A stretch of DNA of 64,000 nucleotides from Phyllobacterium bourgognense (GTDB lineage: Bacteria; Pseudomonadota; Alphaproteobacteria; Rhizobiales; Rhizobiaceae). Numbering within the stretch: the stretch's first letter is position 1; each line of letters begins with the position of its first letter. The translations under genes and the position numbers were made by a program. The notes beneath the pieces are model-generated. The model saw nothing but the letters and a program-made list of their open reading frames with translations, was not told the DNA's origin and did not search any database. Positions 35,253 through 44,186 of this stretch are shown piece after piece. The stretch is taken from assembly GCF_003337575.1 (NCBI RefSeq), contig NZ_QPJM01000003.1, forward strand, positions 248,001 to 312,000, given 5' to 3'.

Positions 35253-36689
35253 ATGCAGACCGATATGATTGCCAATCTGACGCTCATGGCTCCTGAGCTC
35301 CTGATCACGGTGGGCGCACTGGCGCTACTGATGATCGGCGCATTTTCTGGGGAGCGGGCCTATTCGCTTGTCAACAGTCTGACGGTAGCCATCTTGCTCG
35401 TGGCGCTGGCGCTTGTCGTTCTGTTCCCGCAAGACGGTCATGTCTTCGGTCGCGCTTTCGTCACCGATCCGTTCTCTCGCTTCATGAAGGTTCTGACCTT
35501 GGTCGGATCTGTGGTGACGCTTGTCATGTCGGTCGGTTTTGCCAAATCAGAGAAGTACGACAAGTTCGAGTTCCCGATTCTTGCCCTTCTGGCGACGCTC
35601 GGCATGCTGCTGATGATTTCGGCCAATGACACACTATCGCTCTATCTCGGTCTGGAACTGCAGTCGCTTGCACTCTATGTGGTCGCGGCGATCAATCGTG
35701 ATAGCGCACGCTCGACGGAAGCTGGCCTCAAATATTTCGTTCTCGGGGCGCTTTCGTCAGGCATGCTCCTATACGGAATTTCTTTGGTCTATGGCTTTAC
35801 AGGGCATACCGGTTTCGAAGCAATTGCGCAGGCACTGAGCAGTTCCGAGCGGCAGCTTGGCGTTGTGTTTGGTCTCGTATTCATCTTTGCGGGTCTTGCC
35901 TTCAAGATTTCGGCGGTACCGTTCCACATGTGGACGCCGGACGTCTATGAGGGCGCGCCTACACCGGTCACCGCCTTCTTCGCGACTGCGCCTAAAATGG
36001 CCGCCATGGCATTGTTTACACGTGTTGCCGTCGAGACTTTCCAGCCCATCACCCATGATTGGCAACAGATCATCGTGTTTATCGCGATCGCATCCATGGT
36101 CCTTGGGGCGTTCGCTGCCATTGGCCAGCGGAATATCAAGCGTCTTATGGCCTATTCCTCAATCAGCCACATGGGCTACGCACTTGTCGGGCTCTCCGCC
36201 GGTACACTGGTTGGGGTCCGCGGTGTTGCGATCTATATGCTGATCTATCTGGTCACGACACTTGGCACATTCGCCTTTATTCTTGCCATGCGTCGCAAGG
36301 AGGGCAATGTCGAGTCGATCGGCGATCTTGCCGGCCTGTCACGGACGAATCCGATCATGGCGACCATCCTTACGATCCTGATGTTCTCGTTGGCCGGTAT
36401 TCCCCCGCTCGCTGGGTTCTGGGGCAAATGGTATACCTTCCTTGCAGCCATGCAGGCCAACCTTTATGCGCTGGCTATCATTGGTATCGTGGCGTCGGTC
36501 GTCGGTGCGTTTTACTATCTGCGCATCATCAAGATCATGTGGTTCGACGAACCCGTCGGCGCCTTCGTTCCCATGGCGGGCGAGTTGCGGCTTGTCCTTG
36601 GAGTATCTGGCATGCTGGTGCTATTCTACGTCCTGGTGGGCGGCCCGGTCAGCACGTTTGCGAACGCTGCTGCCCAGACGTTTTTCTAG
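35253..36689 (+). CDS. nuoN: NADH-quinone oxidoreductase subunit N
   Basis: A 478-aa antiporter-like subunit, last of the complex I genes. '[19 protein letters not shown]' and '[20 protein letters not shown]' are the proton-channel signatures. The protein ends 'ANAAAQTFF'. birA follows after seven bases with its Shine-Dalgarno sequence directly on the stop codon, so the operon appears to continue. Confidence 0.98.
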   Translation: MQTDMIANLTLMAPELLITVGALALLMIGAFSGERAYSLVNSLTVAILLVALALVVLFPQDGHVFGRAFVTDPFSRFMKVLTLVGSVVTLVMSVGFAKSEKYDKFEFPILALLATLGMLLMISANDTLSLYLGLELQSLALYVVAAINRDSARSTEAGLKYFVLGALSSGMLLYGISLVYGFTGHTGFEAIAQALSSSERQLGVVFGLVFIFAGLAFKISAVPFHMWTPDVYEGAPTPVTAFFATAPKMAAMALFTRVAVETFQPITHDWQQIIVFIAIASMVLGAFAAIGQRNIKRLMAYSSISHMGYALVGLSAGTLVGVRGVAIYMLIYLVTTLGTFAFILAMRRKEGNVESIGDLAGLSRTNPIMATILTILMFSLAGIPPLAGFWGKWYTFLAAMQANLYALAIIGIVASVVGAFYYLRIIKIMWFDEPVGAFVPMAGELRLVLGVSGMLVLFYVLVGGPVSTFANAAAQTFF

Positions 36690-36696
36690 GAGCTCG

Positions 36697-37536
36697 ATGG
36701 GATTCTCACTTTCGCCTCTGGCAGATCAAGACGGATTTCGGCTGGAGGCATTCGATACGATCGGCTCAACCAACGCCGTGGCATTGGAGCGTGCGCAGGC
36801 TGGTGATCCCGGGAAACTTTGGATCGTCTCCAAACAGCAGGAGAGCGGTCGCGGAAGGCGAGGACGCGCCTGGACTACCTCCCATGGCAATCTCGCTGCT
36901 TCGCTGCTCTTGACCGGAAACTTCGAGCTGAAAACTGCCGCAACGCTTGGTTTCGTCGCGGGGCTGTCCCTTGCCGACGCCTTGGATGCTGTTTGTCCCG
37001 CGGCGGCATTCAAAGTAGGAATCGATGGAGCGGGAAATAGCGGGAGCGGCAAATCCGTTTTGCGAGTTGAACTGAAATGGCCGAATGATCTTTTGGCCGA
37101 CGGTGCAAAGCTTGCGGGCATTCTTTTGGAATCGACACAACTGCCGAACAATCGGTTGGCGATCGTTGTCGGTATTGGTGTCAATGTAGTCGTCTACCCT
37201 GATGATGTCCCTTATCCAGCTACTTCGCTGATGAAGCTCGGCGCAAATTGCGACGCAGAAACACTTTTTCTGGCGTTGTCAGATGCATGGCAAGAAAATA
37301 GCAGAATCTGGAGTGAGGGCCGGGGACTAGCCGAGATTCGCAAGCGCTGGCTCGCACGGGCGGCGGGTGTGGGTAGCGAGGTCGCCGTCCGAGTCGACGG
37401 AGCGGTGCTGCGTGGTATATTCGAGACTATCGATGAAGATTGCCGCTTTGTCATTCGCGACAATGAAGGCGGACGGGTAAAGATTGCCGCTGGCGACGTT
37501 CATTTTGGTGCTGTGGCATCGGCAAACGCTGAGTAG
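36697..37536 (+). CDS. birA: Biotin--[acetyl-CoA-carboxylase] ligase
   Basis: A 279-aa biotin protein ligase. ATG at 36697 follows TAGGAG; longer frames run into nuoN and are discarded. 'FDTIGSTNAVALERA', 'KQQESGRGRRGRAW' (biotin-AMP loop GRGRRG), 'HGNLAASLLL' and 'LKWPNDLLADGAKLAGILLE' are the active-site motifs. It lacks the N-terminal DNA-binding domain of E. coli BirA, so it is a ligase without repressor function. Placement after nuoN is typical of the order. Confidence 0.96.
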   Translation: MGFSLSPLADQDGFRLEAFDTIGSTNAVALERAQAGDPGKLWIVSKQQESGRGRRGRAWTTSHGNLAASLLLTGNFELKTAATLGFVAGLSLADALDAVCPAAAFKVGIDGAGNSGSGKSVLRVELKWPNDLLADGAKLAGILLESTQLPNNRLAIVVGIGVNVVVYPDDVPYPATSLMKLGANCDAETLFLALSDAWQENSRIWSEGRGLAEIRKRWLARAAGVGSEVAVRVDGAVLRGIFETIDEDCRFVIRDNEGGRVKIAAGDVHFGAVASANAE

Positions 37537-37556
37537 ATTTTAGTTTAGGAGTATAA

Positions 37557-39230
37557 ATGGCCAATTCCGATCAAGCAGAACTTGTTTTCCTTCCCCTAGG
37601 TGGTGTCGGCGAGATCGGGATGAACCTGGCAATGTACGGCTATGGTCCTGCGCACAAACGCGAGTGGGTCGTAGTCGATATGGGCGTGAGCTTTGCCGGC
37701 CCGGATCTTCCTGGGGCAGATCTAGTGTTTCCGGATATTCGTTTCCTGCAAGCGGAACGCCACAATCTCAAGGGCATCGTCATAACGCATGCCCACGAGG
37801 ATCATTACGGAGCGTTGCTTGACCTTTGGCCATTGCTGAACGTTCCCGTTTATGCGACGCCGTTCGCGGCAGGTCTGCTTGCTGCCAAGCGTCAGTCGGA
37901 ACCCGGCGCGCCAAATATTCCTGTAACGATCTACCGTGCAGGTGAGACGTTTAACGTGGGGCCATTCGAGTTCGAAGCGATCGCTGTTACGCACTCGATT
38001 CCCGAACCGGTTTCGCTGGCGATCAAGACACCGTTGGGTACGGTCATTCACACCGGCGACTGGAAGATGGATCCGGAACCTTCGCTCGGACCGCTCATCA
38101 ATGGAGCGCGGTTTCGTGCACTCGGCGACGAGGGCGTGCTCGCGATGATGTGCGATTCCACCAATGCTTTGCGCGATGGTGAGTCCCCGTCCGAGCGAGA
38201 AGTAGGTGAGAGCCTGCGAGAGATCATAGAAAATGCCCGCGGCCGCGTTGCGATAACGACGTTCTCATCGAATGTCGGGCGCATTCGCTCGATAGCTTTG
38301 GCAGCGCGCGATGCCGGCAGGCAAACGCTGGTTCTCGGCCGATCGATGAAGCGCATGATCGATGTGGCGAGCGAGCTTGGCTATCTCTATGGCGTTCCCG
38401 AATTCCTGTCTGAAGATGATTACGGCTATATACCGCGCGAAAACATGGTGATCATCTTGACTGGCAGCCAAGGCGAGCCACGCGCGGCTCTTGCCAAGCT
38501 CGCGCGCGACGAAATGCGCAACGTTGCGTTATCGGCGGGCGATACGGTGATCTATTCGTCGCGGCCAATTCCCGGCAACGAAAAGCCAATCATCGACACG
38601 AAAAACTTGTTGATCGAGCAGGGCATCCACATCATTTCCGACGGCGATCAGTTGGTGCATGTCTCCGGTCATCCGCGCCGCAATGAATTGAAGCGCATGT
38701 ACGAGTGGGTGCGTCCGCGCATCCTCGTACCCGTGCATGGCGAAGCCGCGCATCTCGTTGGACAGGGTTCGCTGGCGGCGATGGCGGGAATTCCGGAAGT
38801 ACCGCAGGTGCGCAATGGCGACGTTTTGCGGCTAGCGCCGGGCAGGGCGGAAATCATTGATCAGGCTCCGATTGGCCGGTGGTACAAAGACGGCAAGCTC
38901 ATCGGTGACGAGGAAGAGGTTGGCATCGTTGATCGTCGCAAGCTTTCCTATGTCGGACATGTTGCGGTTTCGATGCTGCTTGACGAGAAATTTAACATCA
39001 TGGAGGACCCAGAAATCGTTCCGATCGGGCTTCCGGAAAATGACGCCGAAGGTGAGCTGCTCGAGGATCTGCTGTACGATGCAGCGGTGAGTGCTGTGCA
39101 AAGTATTCCGCGCGAAAAACGCAAGGATATTGCCATGGTGCGCGAAGCAGTGCGCAGGGCAGTTCGAGCCGCAGCCAATGAGGTTTGGGGTAAAAAGCCC
39201 GTGGTTACGGTTTTCGTGACCCGCCCATAA
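37557..39230 (+). CDS. rnj: Ribonuclease J
   Basis: A 557-aa metallo-beta-lactamase/beta-CASP ribonuclease. 'VITHAHEDHYGALLDLWP' carries the zinc-binding HxHxDH motif, 'HTGDWKMDPEP' another ligand, 'TTFSSNVGRIRSI' and 'VSGHPRRNELKRMYEWVRPR' lie in the beta-CASP domain. It processes and degrades mRNA and rRNA from 5' ends in organisms of this group. It is 20 bases after birA, with TTTAGGAG upstream. Confidence 0.96.
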   Translation: MANSDQAELVFLPLGGVGEIGMNLAMYGYGPAHKREWVVVDMGVSFAGPDLPGADLVFPDIRFLQAERHNLKGIVITHAHEDHYGALLDLWPLLNVPVYATPFAAGLLAAKRQSEPGAPNIPVTIYRAGETFNVGPFEFEAIAVTHSIPEPVSLAIKTPLGTVIHTGDWKMDPEPSLGPLINGARFRALGDEGVLAMMCDSTNALRDGESPSEREVGESLREIIENARGRVAITTFSSNVGRIRSIALAARDAGRQTLVLGRSMKRMIDVASELGYLYGVPEFLSEDDYGYIPRENMVIILTGSQGEPRAALAKLARDEMRNVALSAGDTVIYSSRPIPGNEKPIIDTKNLLIEQGIHIISDGDQLVHVSGHPRRNELKRMYEWVRPRILVPVHGEAAHLVGQGSLAAMAGIPEVPQVRNGDVLRLAPGRAEIIDQAPIGRWYKDGKLIGDEEEVGIVDRRKLSYVGHVAVSMLLDEKFNIMEDPEIVPIGLPENDAEGELLEDLLYDAAVSAVQSIPREKRKDIAMVREAVRRAVRAAANEVWGKKPVVTVFVTRP

Positions 39231-39240
39231 GGAAACGCCC

Positions 39241-39645
39241 ATGCTGGGACGTCTCAATCATATCGCGATCGCCGTGCCTGACCTGGAAGCAGCGTGCGTG
39301 ATTTATCGCGATACGCTTGGGGCAAAGCTGACCCAGCCGCAAGCCTTGTCAGAACATGGCGTCACCGTCGTCTTCATCGATGTTGGCAATACAAAGATCG
39401 AATTGCTGGAACCCTTGGGCGCGGACTCGCCCATCGCCGCATTTCTGGCTAAAAACCCGTCAGGCGGTATGCACCATGTCTGCTACGAAGTGCCCGATAT
39501 CCATGCGGCGCGCGATCGGTTAAAAAAGCAGGGTGCGCGCATTCTTGGTGATGGAGAACCGACGATCGGCGCGCACGGCAAGCCCGTTATTTTTCTTCAC
39601 CCGAAGGATTTTAGCGGAACGCTGATTGAACTGGAGCAAGAATAA
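39241..39645 (+). CDS. mce: Methylmalonyl-CoA epimerase
   Basis: A 134-aa vicinal oxygen chelate protein that interconverts the 2R and 2S forms of methylmalonyl-CoA in propionate breakdown. 'LNHIAIAVPDLEAA' and 'GGMHHVCYEVPDI' supply the metal His residues and 'GTLIELEQE' the metal Glu. Length and ending are standard. It lies ten bases after rnj. Confidence 0.94.
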   Translation: MLGRLNHIAIAVPDLEAACVIYRDTLGAKLTQPQALSEHGVTVVFIDVGNTKIELLEPLGADSPIAAFLAKNPSGGMHHVCYEVPDIHAARDRLKKQGARILGDGEPTIGAHGKPVIFLHPKDFSGTLIELEQE

Positions 39646-39647
39646 GA

Positions 39648-39917
39648 ATGCCAATCGCGACAGCAATGGCGGTGTATTTCATATTTTGGTGGCTCACTCT
39701 TTTCACAATGCTGCCAATTGGCCTTCGCACGCAGGCAGATGAAGATGATGTTACGCTGGGAACAACGCCCAGCGCACCGCACAAGCACCGTATGGGCCGG
39801 GTTTTCCTGCTGACGACGATTGTGGCCACAATCATATTTGCCATATTCTATGTAGTGAATGAGGTGCTGGGCTACGGAGTAAACGATCTGCCGGTATTTT
39901 TCCCGCAACTGGAATGA
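39648..39917 (+). CDS. DUF1467 membrane protein
   Basis: An 89-aa protein with two hydrophobic helices (about 5-24 and 50-72). 'FWWLTLFTMLPIGLRTQADE' and 'GTTPSAPHKHRMGRVFLLTT' are the DUF1467 signatures. The gene follows mce after two bases in many alphaproteobacteria, so it is probably the last gene of the birA-rnj-mce transcript. Function unknown. Confidence 0.9.
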   Translation: MPIATAMAVYFIFWWLTLFTMLPIGLRTQADEDDVTLGTTPSAPHKHRMGRVFLLTTIVATIIFAIFYVVNEVLGYGVNDLPVFFPQLE

Positions 39918-40498
39918 ATTTCGCCAGTTAGAATTGCCCGTCCCGAAAAAAATCAAATTAGCTTGCTAATGAAATTGGCTGCGGCGCGGACCGGTAATCT
40001 CTCACATCGTTCCTACCGCCATTTTATTCACAATGAAGTGTTGGAGGCTGAAGCGCCAAGAGGCAAGTGATAGATTACTTCAAGAAAATACAGCAACGCA
40101 TTGATTCAACGAAATCAGACAAAAAAAATGCAAGGCTTTCACCTTGCATTTTAAAGATCGCGTCTGACCAGATCCACTTGCGTGGCGGCTGCGGAAAACC
40201 GCGCCTAGGTCACATCCTCCCAAGACTTTGACCGCGTAGGAAAGCAGAAATATTCTTACTTTCTCCTTATGATTAAAAAAATAGCGGACTGCCTGCGAAA
40301 TGTCACGAAAAATATTCGTTCTTGTCATTTTTTGCTTACATATCCGGCAAGGCAGTGAATCTCTTATAAATCTTCGGCTGCTTCATTTGGCGTTACGGGT
40401 TCCCAATACGTCGGGAAGCCGGTAAAGAAACATCACTTTGCACTTGGTTTTGCCTGATTCTTAAAGCACTCAGGCGATGTTCAATTTGGTGATTCTCC
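39918..40498. other. Intergenic region with a strong terminator hairpin and possible minus-strand sRNA
   Basis: About 580 AT-rich bases before proS. ATGCAAGG (40128-40135), CTTTCA, CCTTGCAT (40142-40149) forms a perfect stem flanked by A8 on the left and TTTT on the right. As a minus-strand signal it is followed by eight Ts, an excellent terminator, so a leftward transcript from around 40300 could end here; as a plus-strand signal it would terminate the birA-DUF1467 transcript. A minus-strand 82-codon frame over the same bases has no start signal or family features. The proS promoter must lie in 40200-40498 but is not defined. Confidence 0.45.
40128..40152. terminator. Bidirectional intrinsic terminator
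   Basis: Perfect eight-pair stem ATGCAAGG/CCTTGCAT with a six-base loop, A8 on the left side and TTTT on the right. The minus-strand version is the stronger one. Confidence 0.8.
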
Positions 40499-41839
40499 AT
40501 GCGGCTTTCCCGTTATCTTCTACCTATCCTGAAAGAAAACCCCAAGGAGGCGGAAATCGTCTCCCATCGCCTGATGTTGCGTGCAGGCTTGATACGCCAG
40601 GAATCGGCGGGTATCTATGCCTGGTTGCCGGCGGGTCTGCGAGTTCTGAACAAGGTGAGCGCCATTGTTCGCGAGGAGCAGAATCGTTCCGGTGCAATTG
40701 AACTCCTCATGCCGACAATCCAGTCCGCCGATCTTTGGCGCGAAAGCGGACGCTATGACGCCTACGGCGACGAGATGCTGCGCATCAAGGATCGCGGTGA
40801 TCGCGACATGCTCTTTGGTCCGACGAATGAGGAAATGATCACCGAGATTTTCCGCGCCTATGTCAAATCTTACAAAGACTTGCCGCTCAATCTTTATCAT
40901 ATTCAGTGGAAGTTTCGCGACGAGCGCCGTCCGCGTTTCGGTGTCATGCGGTCGCGCGAATTCCTGATGAAGGATGCCTATTCCTTCGATCTTGATTTTG
41001 AAGGTGCGAAAGCGGCATACAATCGCATGTTCGTTGCCTATCTGCGCACGTTTTCGCGACTGGGTATCAAAGTCATTCCCATGCGGGCCGATACGGGTCC
41101 GATCGGCGGCGATCTCAGCCATGAATTCATCATTCTCGCCGATACAGGCGAGAGCCAGGTTTTCTGCGATCGCGCCTATCTCGATCTGCCCGTGCCCGGT
41201 CCCGATACCGACTTTAATGATGATGCGCAGATTGCTGATATCGTTAAGCGCTGGACCACGCCTTATGCTGCCACCGACGAAATGCATGACGAGGCGGCGT
41301 GGGAAAAGGTCGGTGCTTCGGAGCAACTCGCTGCTCGCGGTATCGAAGTGGGCCACATTTTCCACTTTGGAACGAAATATTCCGAACCGATGGGCGCCAA
41401 GGTAACCGGACCGGATGGCAAGGACTACCCGGTTTCAATGGGGTCCTACGGTATTGGGCCGTCACGTGTGGTCGCTGCAATCATCGAAGCGTCGCATGAC
41501 GAGAACGGCATTATCTGGCCGAAAGCCGTTGCGCCATTCGGTGCGGGCATCGTGAACATGAAACCCGGCGACGCAGCCTGCGACGCCGTTTCGGCTAAAT
41601 TGTACGATGCGTTGACCAATGCCGGCCTTGAGCCCCTGCTCGACGATACTGATGATCGCCCGGGTGCCAAGTTCGCCACAATGGATCTGTTTGGGCTGCC
41701 CACACAGGTGATAGTCGGCCCGCGCGGCGTTGCGGCCGGCGAAGTCGAGATCAAGGACCGTGCAACCGGCGAGCGCGAGACTTTGAGTGTGGAAGCTGCG
41801 CTCAACAAGCTCGCGGGCGTTCAGGCAGGAATTTTATGA
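40499..41839 (+). CDS. proS: Prolyl-tRNA synthetase (short form)
   Basis: A 446-aa class II synthetase charging tRNA-Pro. Motif 2, '[20 protein letters not shown]', and motif 3, '[14 protein letters not shown]', are clear, as is the N-terminal '[13 protein letters not shown]'. It lacks the roughly 180-residue editing insertion found between motifs 2 and 3 in E. coli ProRS, as is normal for alphaproteobacteria. The anticodon-binding domain ends the protein. The stop overlaps the next start (ATGA). Confidence 0.97.
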   Translation: MRLSRYLLPILKENPKEAEIVSHRLMLRAGLIRQESAGIYAWLPAGLRVLNKVSAIVREEQNRSGAIELLMPTIQSADLWRESGRYDAYGDEMLRIKDRGDRDMLFGPTNEEMITEIFRAYVKSYKDLPLNLYHIQWKFRDERRPRFGVMRSREFLMKDAYSFDLDFEGAKAAYNRMFVAYLRTFSRLGIKVIPMRADTGPIGGDLSHEFIILADTGESQVFCDRAYLDLPVPGPDTDFNDDAQIADIVKRWTTPYAATDEMHDEAAWEKVGASEQLAARGIEVGHIFHFGTKYSEPMGAKVTGPDGKDYPVSMGSYGIGPSRVVAAIIEASHDENGIIWPKAVAPFGAGIVNMKPGDAACDAVSAKLYDALTNAGLEPLLDDTDDRPGAKFATMDLFGLPTQVIVGPRGVAAGEVEIKDRATGERETLSVEAALNKLAGVQAGIL

Positions 41840-43122
41840 GCGAAAAGGCAGTCACCGCGCCGAACGGTTCCAAGCCGTTCTCAGCCTATGAACGTATGAT
41901 CGCCTGGCGCTATTTGCGTGCCCGGCGCAAGGAAACGTTCATTTCCGTGATTGCCGGATTCTCTTTTACCGGGATCATGCTTGGCGTTGCAACGTTGATC
42001 ATCGTGATGGCAGTGATGAACGGCTTTCGCGCTGAACTCTTGACGCGCATCCTCGGCATCAACGGTCATGTTATCATGCAGCCGATGGATCGGCCTTTCG
42101 ACGATTACGATGCGGTCATCAAACGCGTCGACGCTGTCCCCGGTGTCTCCTTTGCCATTCCAGTTGTCGAGGGACAGGTGTTGGCCAAAGGTAATGTCGG
42201 GGCAGGGGCTGGCGCCTTGGTCCGCGGCTTGCGCGAGGAAGACATTGCGAAACTTCAGCTTGTTTCCAAGAACGTGCGCCAAGGTACGTTTCAGGGATTC
42301 AACACGGCTGGCGGCGTCGCTATCGGGACGCGTATGGCTGAAAATATGGGTCTCGGTCTCGGTGATAAACTGACTTTGATATCTCCGGACGGGGATGTAA
42401 CGCCCCTCGGCATGGCTCCGCGTGTCAAATCCTATCCGGTTACGGCCATATTCGAGATCGGCATGTCCGAGTATGACGCATCGATCGTACTTATGCCGCT
42501 CGATGAATCGCAGCTCTATTTCAACCAGGAAAACAAGGTTCAATCGATCGAGATATTCGCCGATAATCCGGACAATATCGACGCGTTGAAGAAACCGATC
42601 GAGGATGCGGCACAGCGGTCGATCATGCTCACCGACTGGCGTCAGCGCAATCAGACGTTCTTTTCCGCCCTTCAGGTTGAGCGCAATGTCATGTTCATGA
42701 TTCTGACGTTGATCGTTCTCGTCGCGGCTCTCAATATCATCTCCGGACTGATAATGCTGGTGAAGGACAAGGGGCATGACATTGCCATCCTTCGGACCAT
42801 GGGGGCGACGCGAAACTCGATCCTGCGCATCTTTCTTATGACGGGTGCTGCGATCGGTGTGACCGGAACGATTGCAGGTGTGGTTCTTGGCGTCGTTGTA
42901 TGTCTCAACGTTGAACGAATCAGAGAATTCTTTTCCTGGATTTCCGGCACCACGCTGTTCAATCCTGAACTCTATTTCTTGAGCACCTTACCCGCCAAAA
43001 TGGATTTCAACGAGACCTTCTCGGTCATTCTCATGGCATTGGTCCTGTCATTTCTGGCAACGCTGTTTCCAGCATGGCGCGCAGCCAAGCTCGATCCCGT
43101 TGAAGCCTTGAGGTACGAATAA
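41836..43122 (+). CDS. lolC: Lipoprotein-releasing ABC transporter permease LolC/LolE
   Basis: A 428-aa inner membrane permease of the FtsX/MacB type. A first helix follows '[20 protein letters not shown]'; a large periplasmic domain covers about 65-275; three helices follow, beginning '[17 protein letters not shown]', with '[19 protein letters not shown]' as the conserved cytoplasmic coupling segment. It extracts mature lipoproteins for transfer to LolA. Only one such permease gene is present, so it probably forms a homodimer (LolF-like). Coupled to proS and lolD. Confidence 0.93.
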   Translation: MSEKAVTAPNGSKPFSAYERMIAWRYLRARRKETFISVIAGFSFTGIMLGVATLIIVMAVMNGFRAELLTRILGINGHVIMQPMDRPFDDYDAVIKRVDAVPGVSFAIPVVEGQVLAKGNVGAGAGALVRGLREEDIAKLQLVSKNVRQGTFQGFNTAGGVAIGTRMAENMGLGLGDKLTLISPDGDVTPLGMAPRVKSYPVTAIFEIGMSEYDASIVLMPLDESQLYFNQENKVQSIEIFADNPDNIDALKKPIEDAAQRSIMLTDWRQRNQTFFSALQVERNVMFMILTLIVLVAALNIISGLIMLVKDKGHDIAILRTMGATRNSILRIFLMTGAAIGVTGTIAGVVLGVVVCLNVERIREFFSWISGTTLFNPELYFLSTLPAKMDFNETFSVILMALVLSFLATLFPAWRAAKLDPVEALRYE

Positions 43123-43123
43123 A

Positions 43124-43807
43124 ATGGTGGCAGGGCCAATTTTGCAGCTGATGAATGTCGGCCGCCGTTATGATGAGATTGGCCGTGAGTTGGTCATTCT
43201 CAACGACGCCAGCTTTTCGCTTGGCAAAGGCGAGATGGTGGCGCTTGTCGCGCCTTCCGGGGCCGGTAAGTCGACATTGCTGCATACGGCTGGATTGCTT
43301 GAACGACCGGACAGCGGCGATGTTATTCTGGACGGCAGGTCTTGCGGATCGCTTTCCGATGAAGAGCGTACGGCCATACGGCGAAACGACATCGGCTTCG
43401 TCTATCAGTTCCATCACCTTCTGCCGGAATTCACGGCACTCGAAAACGTTATGATGCCGCAGTTGATTCGCGGCATGAAGCCGGCGGTGGCGTCGGAACG
43501 CGCGCAGCAGCTACTCGATTATATGAAGGTTGGCGCGCGTGCTTCGCACCGCCCTAGCGAACTCTCCGGCGGCGAGCAGCAGCGTGTAGCTATTGCCCGT
43601 GCCGTGGCGAACGCACCCTTGGTGCTCCTCGCTGACGAACCGACAGGCAATCTCGATCCGGTGACATCTTCCTATGTGTTCGAAGCACTCGAAGCGCTTG
43701 TGAGACAGTCGGGACTGTCAGCCATGATCGCCACTCATAATTTTGAGCTGGCGCGTCGCATGGACAGGAGGGTGACGCTCAAGGACGGCAAAATCACCAA
43801 CCTCTGA
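43124..43807 (+). CDS. lolD: Lipoprotein-releasing ABC transporter ATPase
   Basis: A 227-aa ATPase. Walker A 'APSGAGKST', Q-loop '[19 protein letters not shown]', signature '[15 protein letters not shown]' and Walker B '[12 protein letters not shown]' are all intact, and 'ATHNFELA' provides the switch His. It follows the permease gene after one base and powers lipoprotein release from the inner membrane. Confidence 0.96.
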   Translation: MVAGPILQLMNVGRRYDEIGRELVILNDASFSLGKGEMVALVAPSGAGKSTLLHTAGLLERPDSGDVILDGRSCGSLSDEERTAIRRNDIGFVYQFHHLLPEFTALENVMMPQLIRGMKPAVASERAQQLLDYMKVGARASHRPSELSGGEQQRVAIARAVANAPLVLLADEPTGNLDPVTSSYVFEALEALVRQSGLSAMIATHNFELARRMDRRVTLKDGKITNL

Positions 43808-43939
43808 TCACGCAACCCCATTTTACCTTCCATTAATATTTCGAAAACCATTGCACCAATGGGCGACTTGATGTGCTTGACTTTGGAACAAAAAAAGAAC
43901 AAAAGATAGACATACAGACAACGAAGAAGGGTTTTACCG

Positions 43940-44026
43940 ATGAGCGAACTTTTCCAGGATGTTATGTCATTCGTTACAGTCAGCCTGTTCATTGCGACGT
44001 TTGCAATGTGGGTCAGTGCAATCTGA
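43940..44026 (+). CDS. 28-aa single-helix membrane peptide
   Basis: ATG at 43940 with GAAGGG about nine bases upstream. The product starts MSELFQDVMSFVTVSLFIAT and ends FAMWVSAI before TGA. It is one amphipathic start plus a hydrophobic helix of about 18 residues. It occupies the 380-base gap between lolD and dnaE, where I see no other gene. Support is the helix, the ribosome binding site and isolated placement; no known family. Confidence 0.5.
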   Translation: MSELFQDVMSFVTVSLFIATFAMWVSAI

Positions 44027-44186
44027 TGAGGTCGGGATCACTGCAAAGGAACGTTTTGAGTGCTTGCGATCTCGATTCTTGTCCACCGATGAAAATACCT
44101 GAAGCCTCAATACTGGTGGACACCTCACCGCGCATGTCCGACTATAAATGCGCGGTGAATCAGTTTCGTTTTCGGAGACAGAATAA

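Noticed and set aside
40080-40328. Minus-strand 82-codon frame in the gap before proS
   Set aside because: No start signal, crosses the terminator hairpin, and no recognisable protein pattern; a small RNA is more likely if anything is transcribed.
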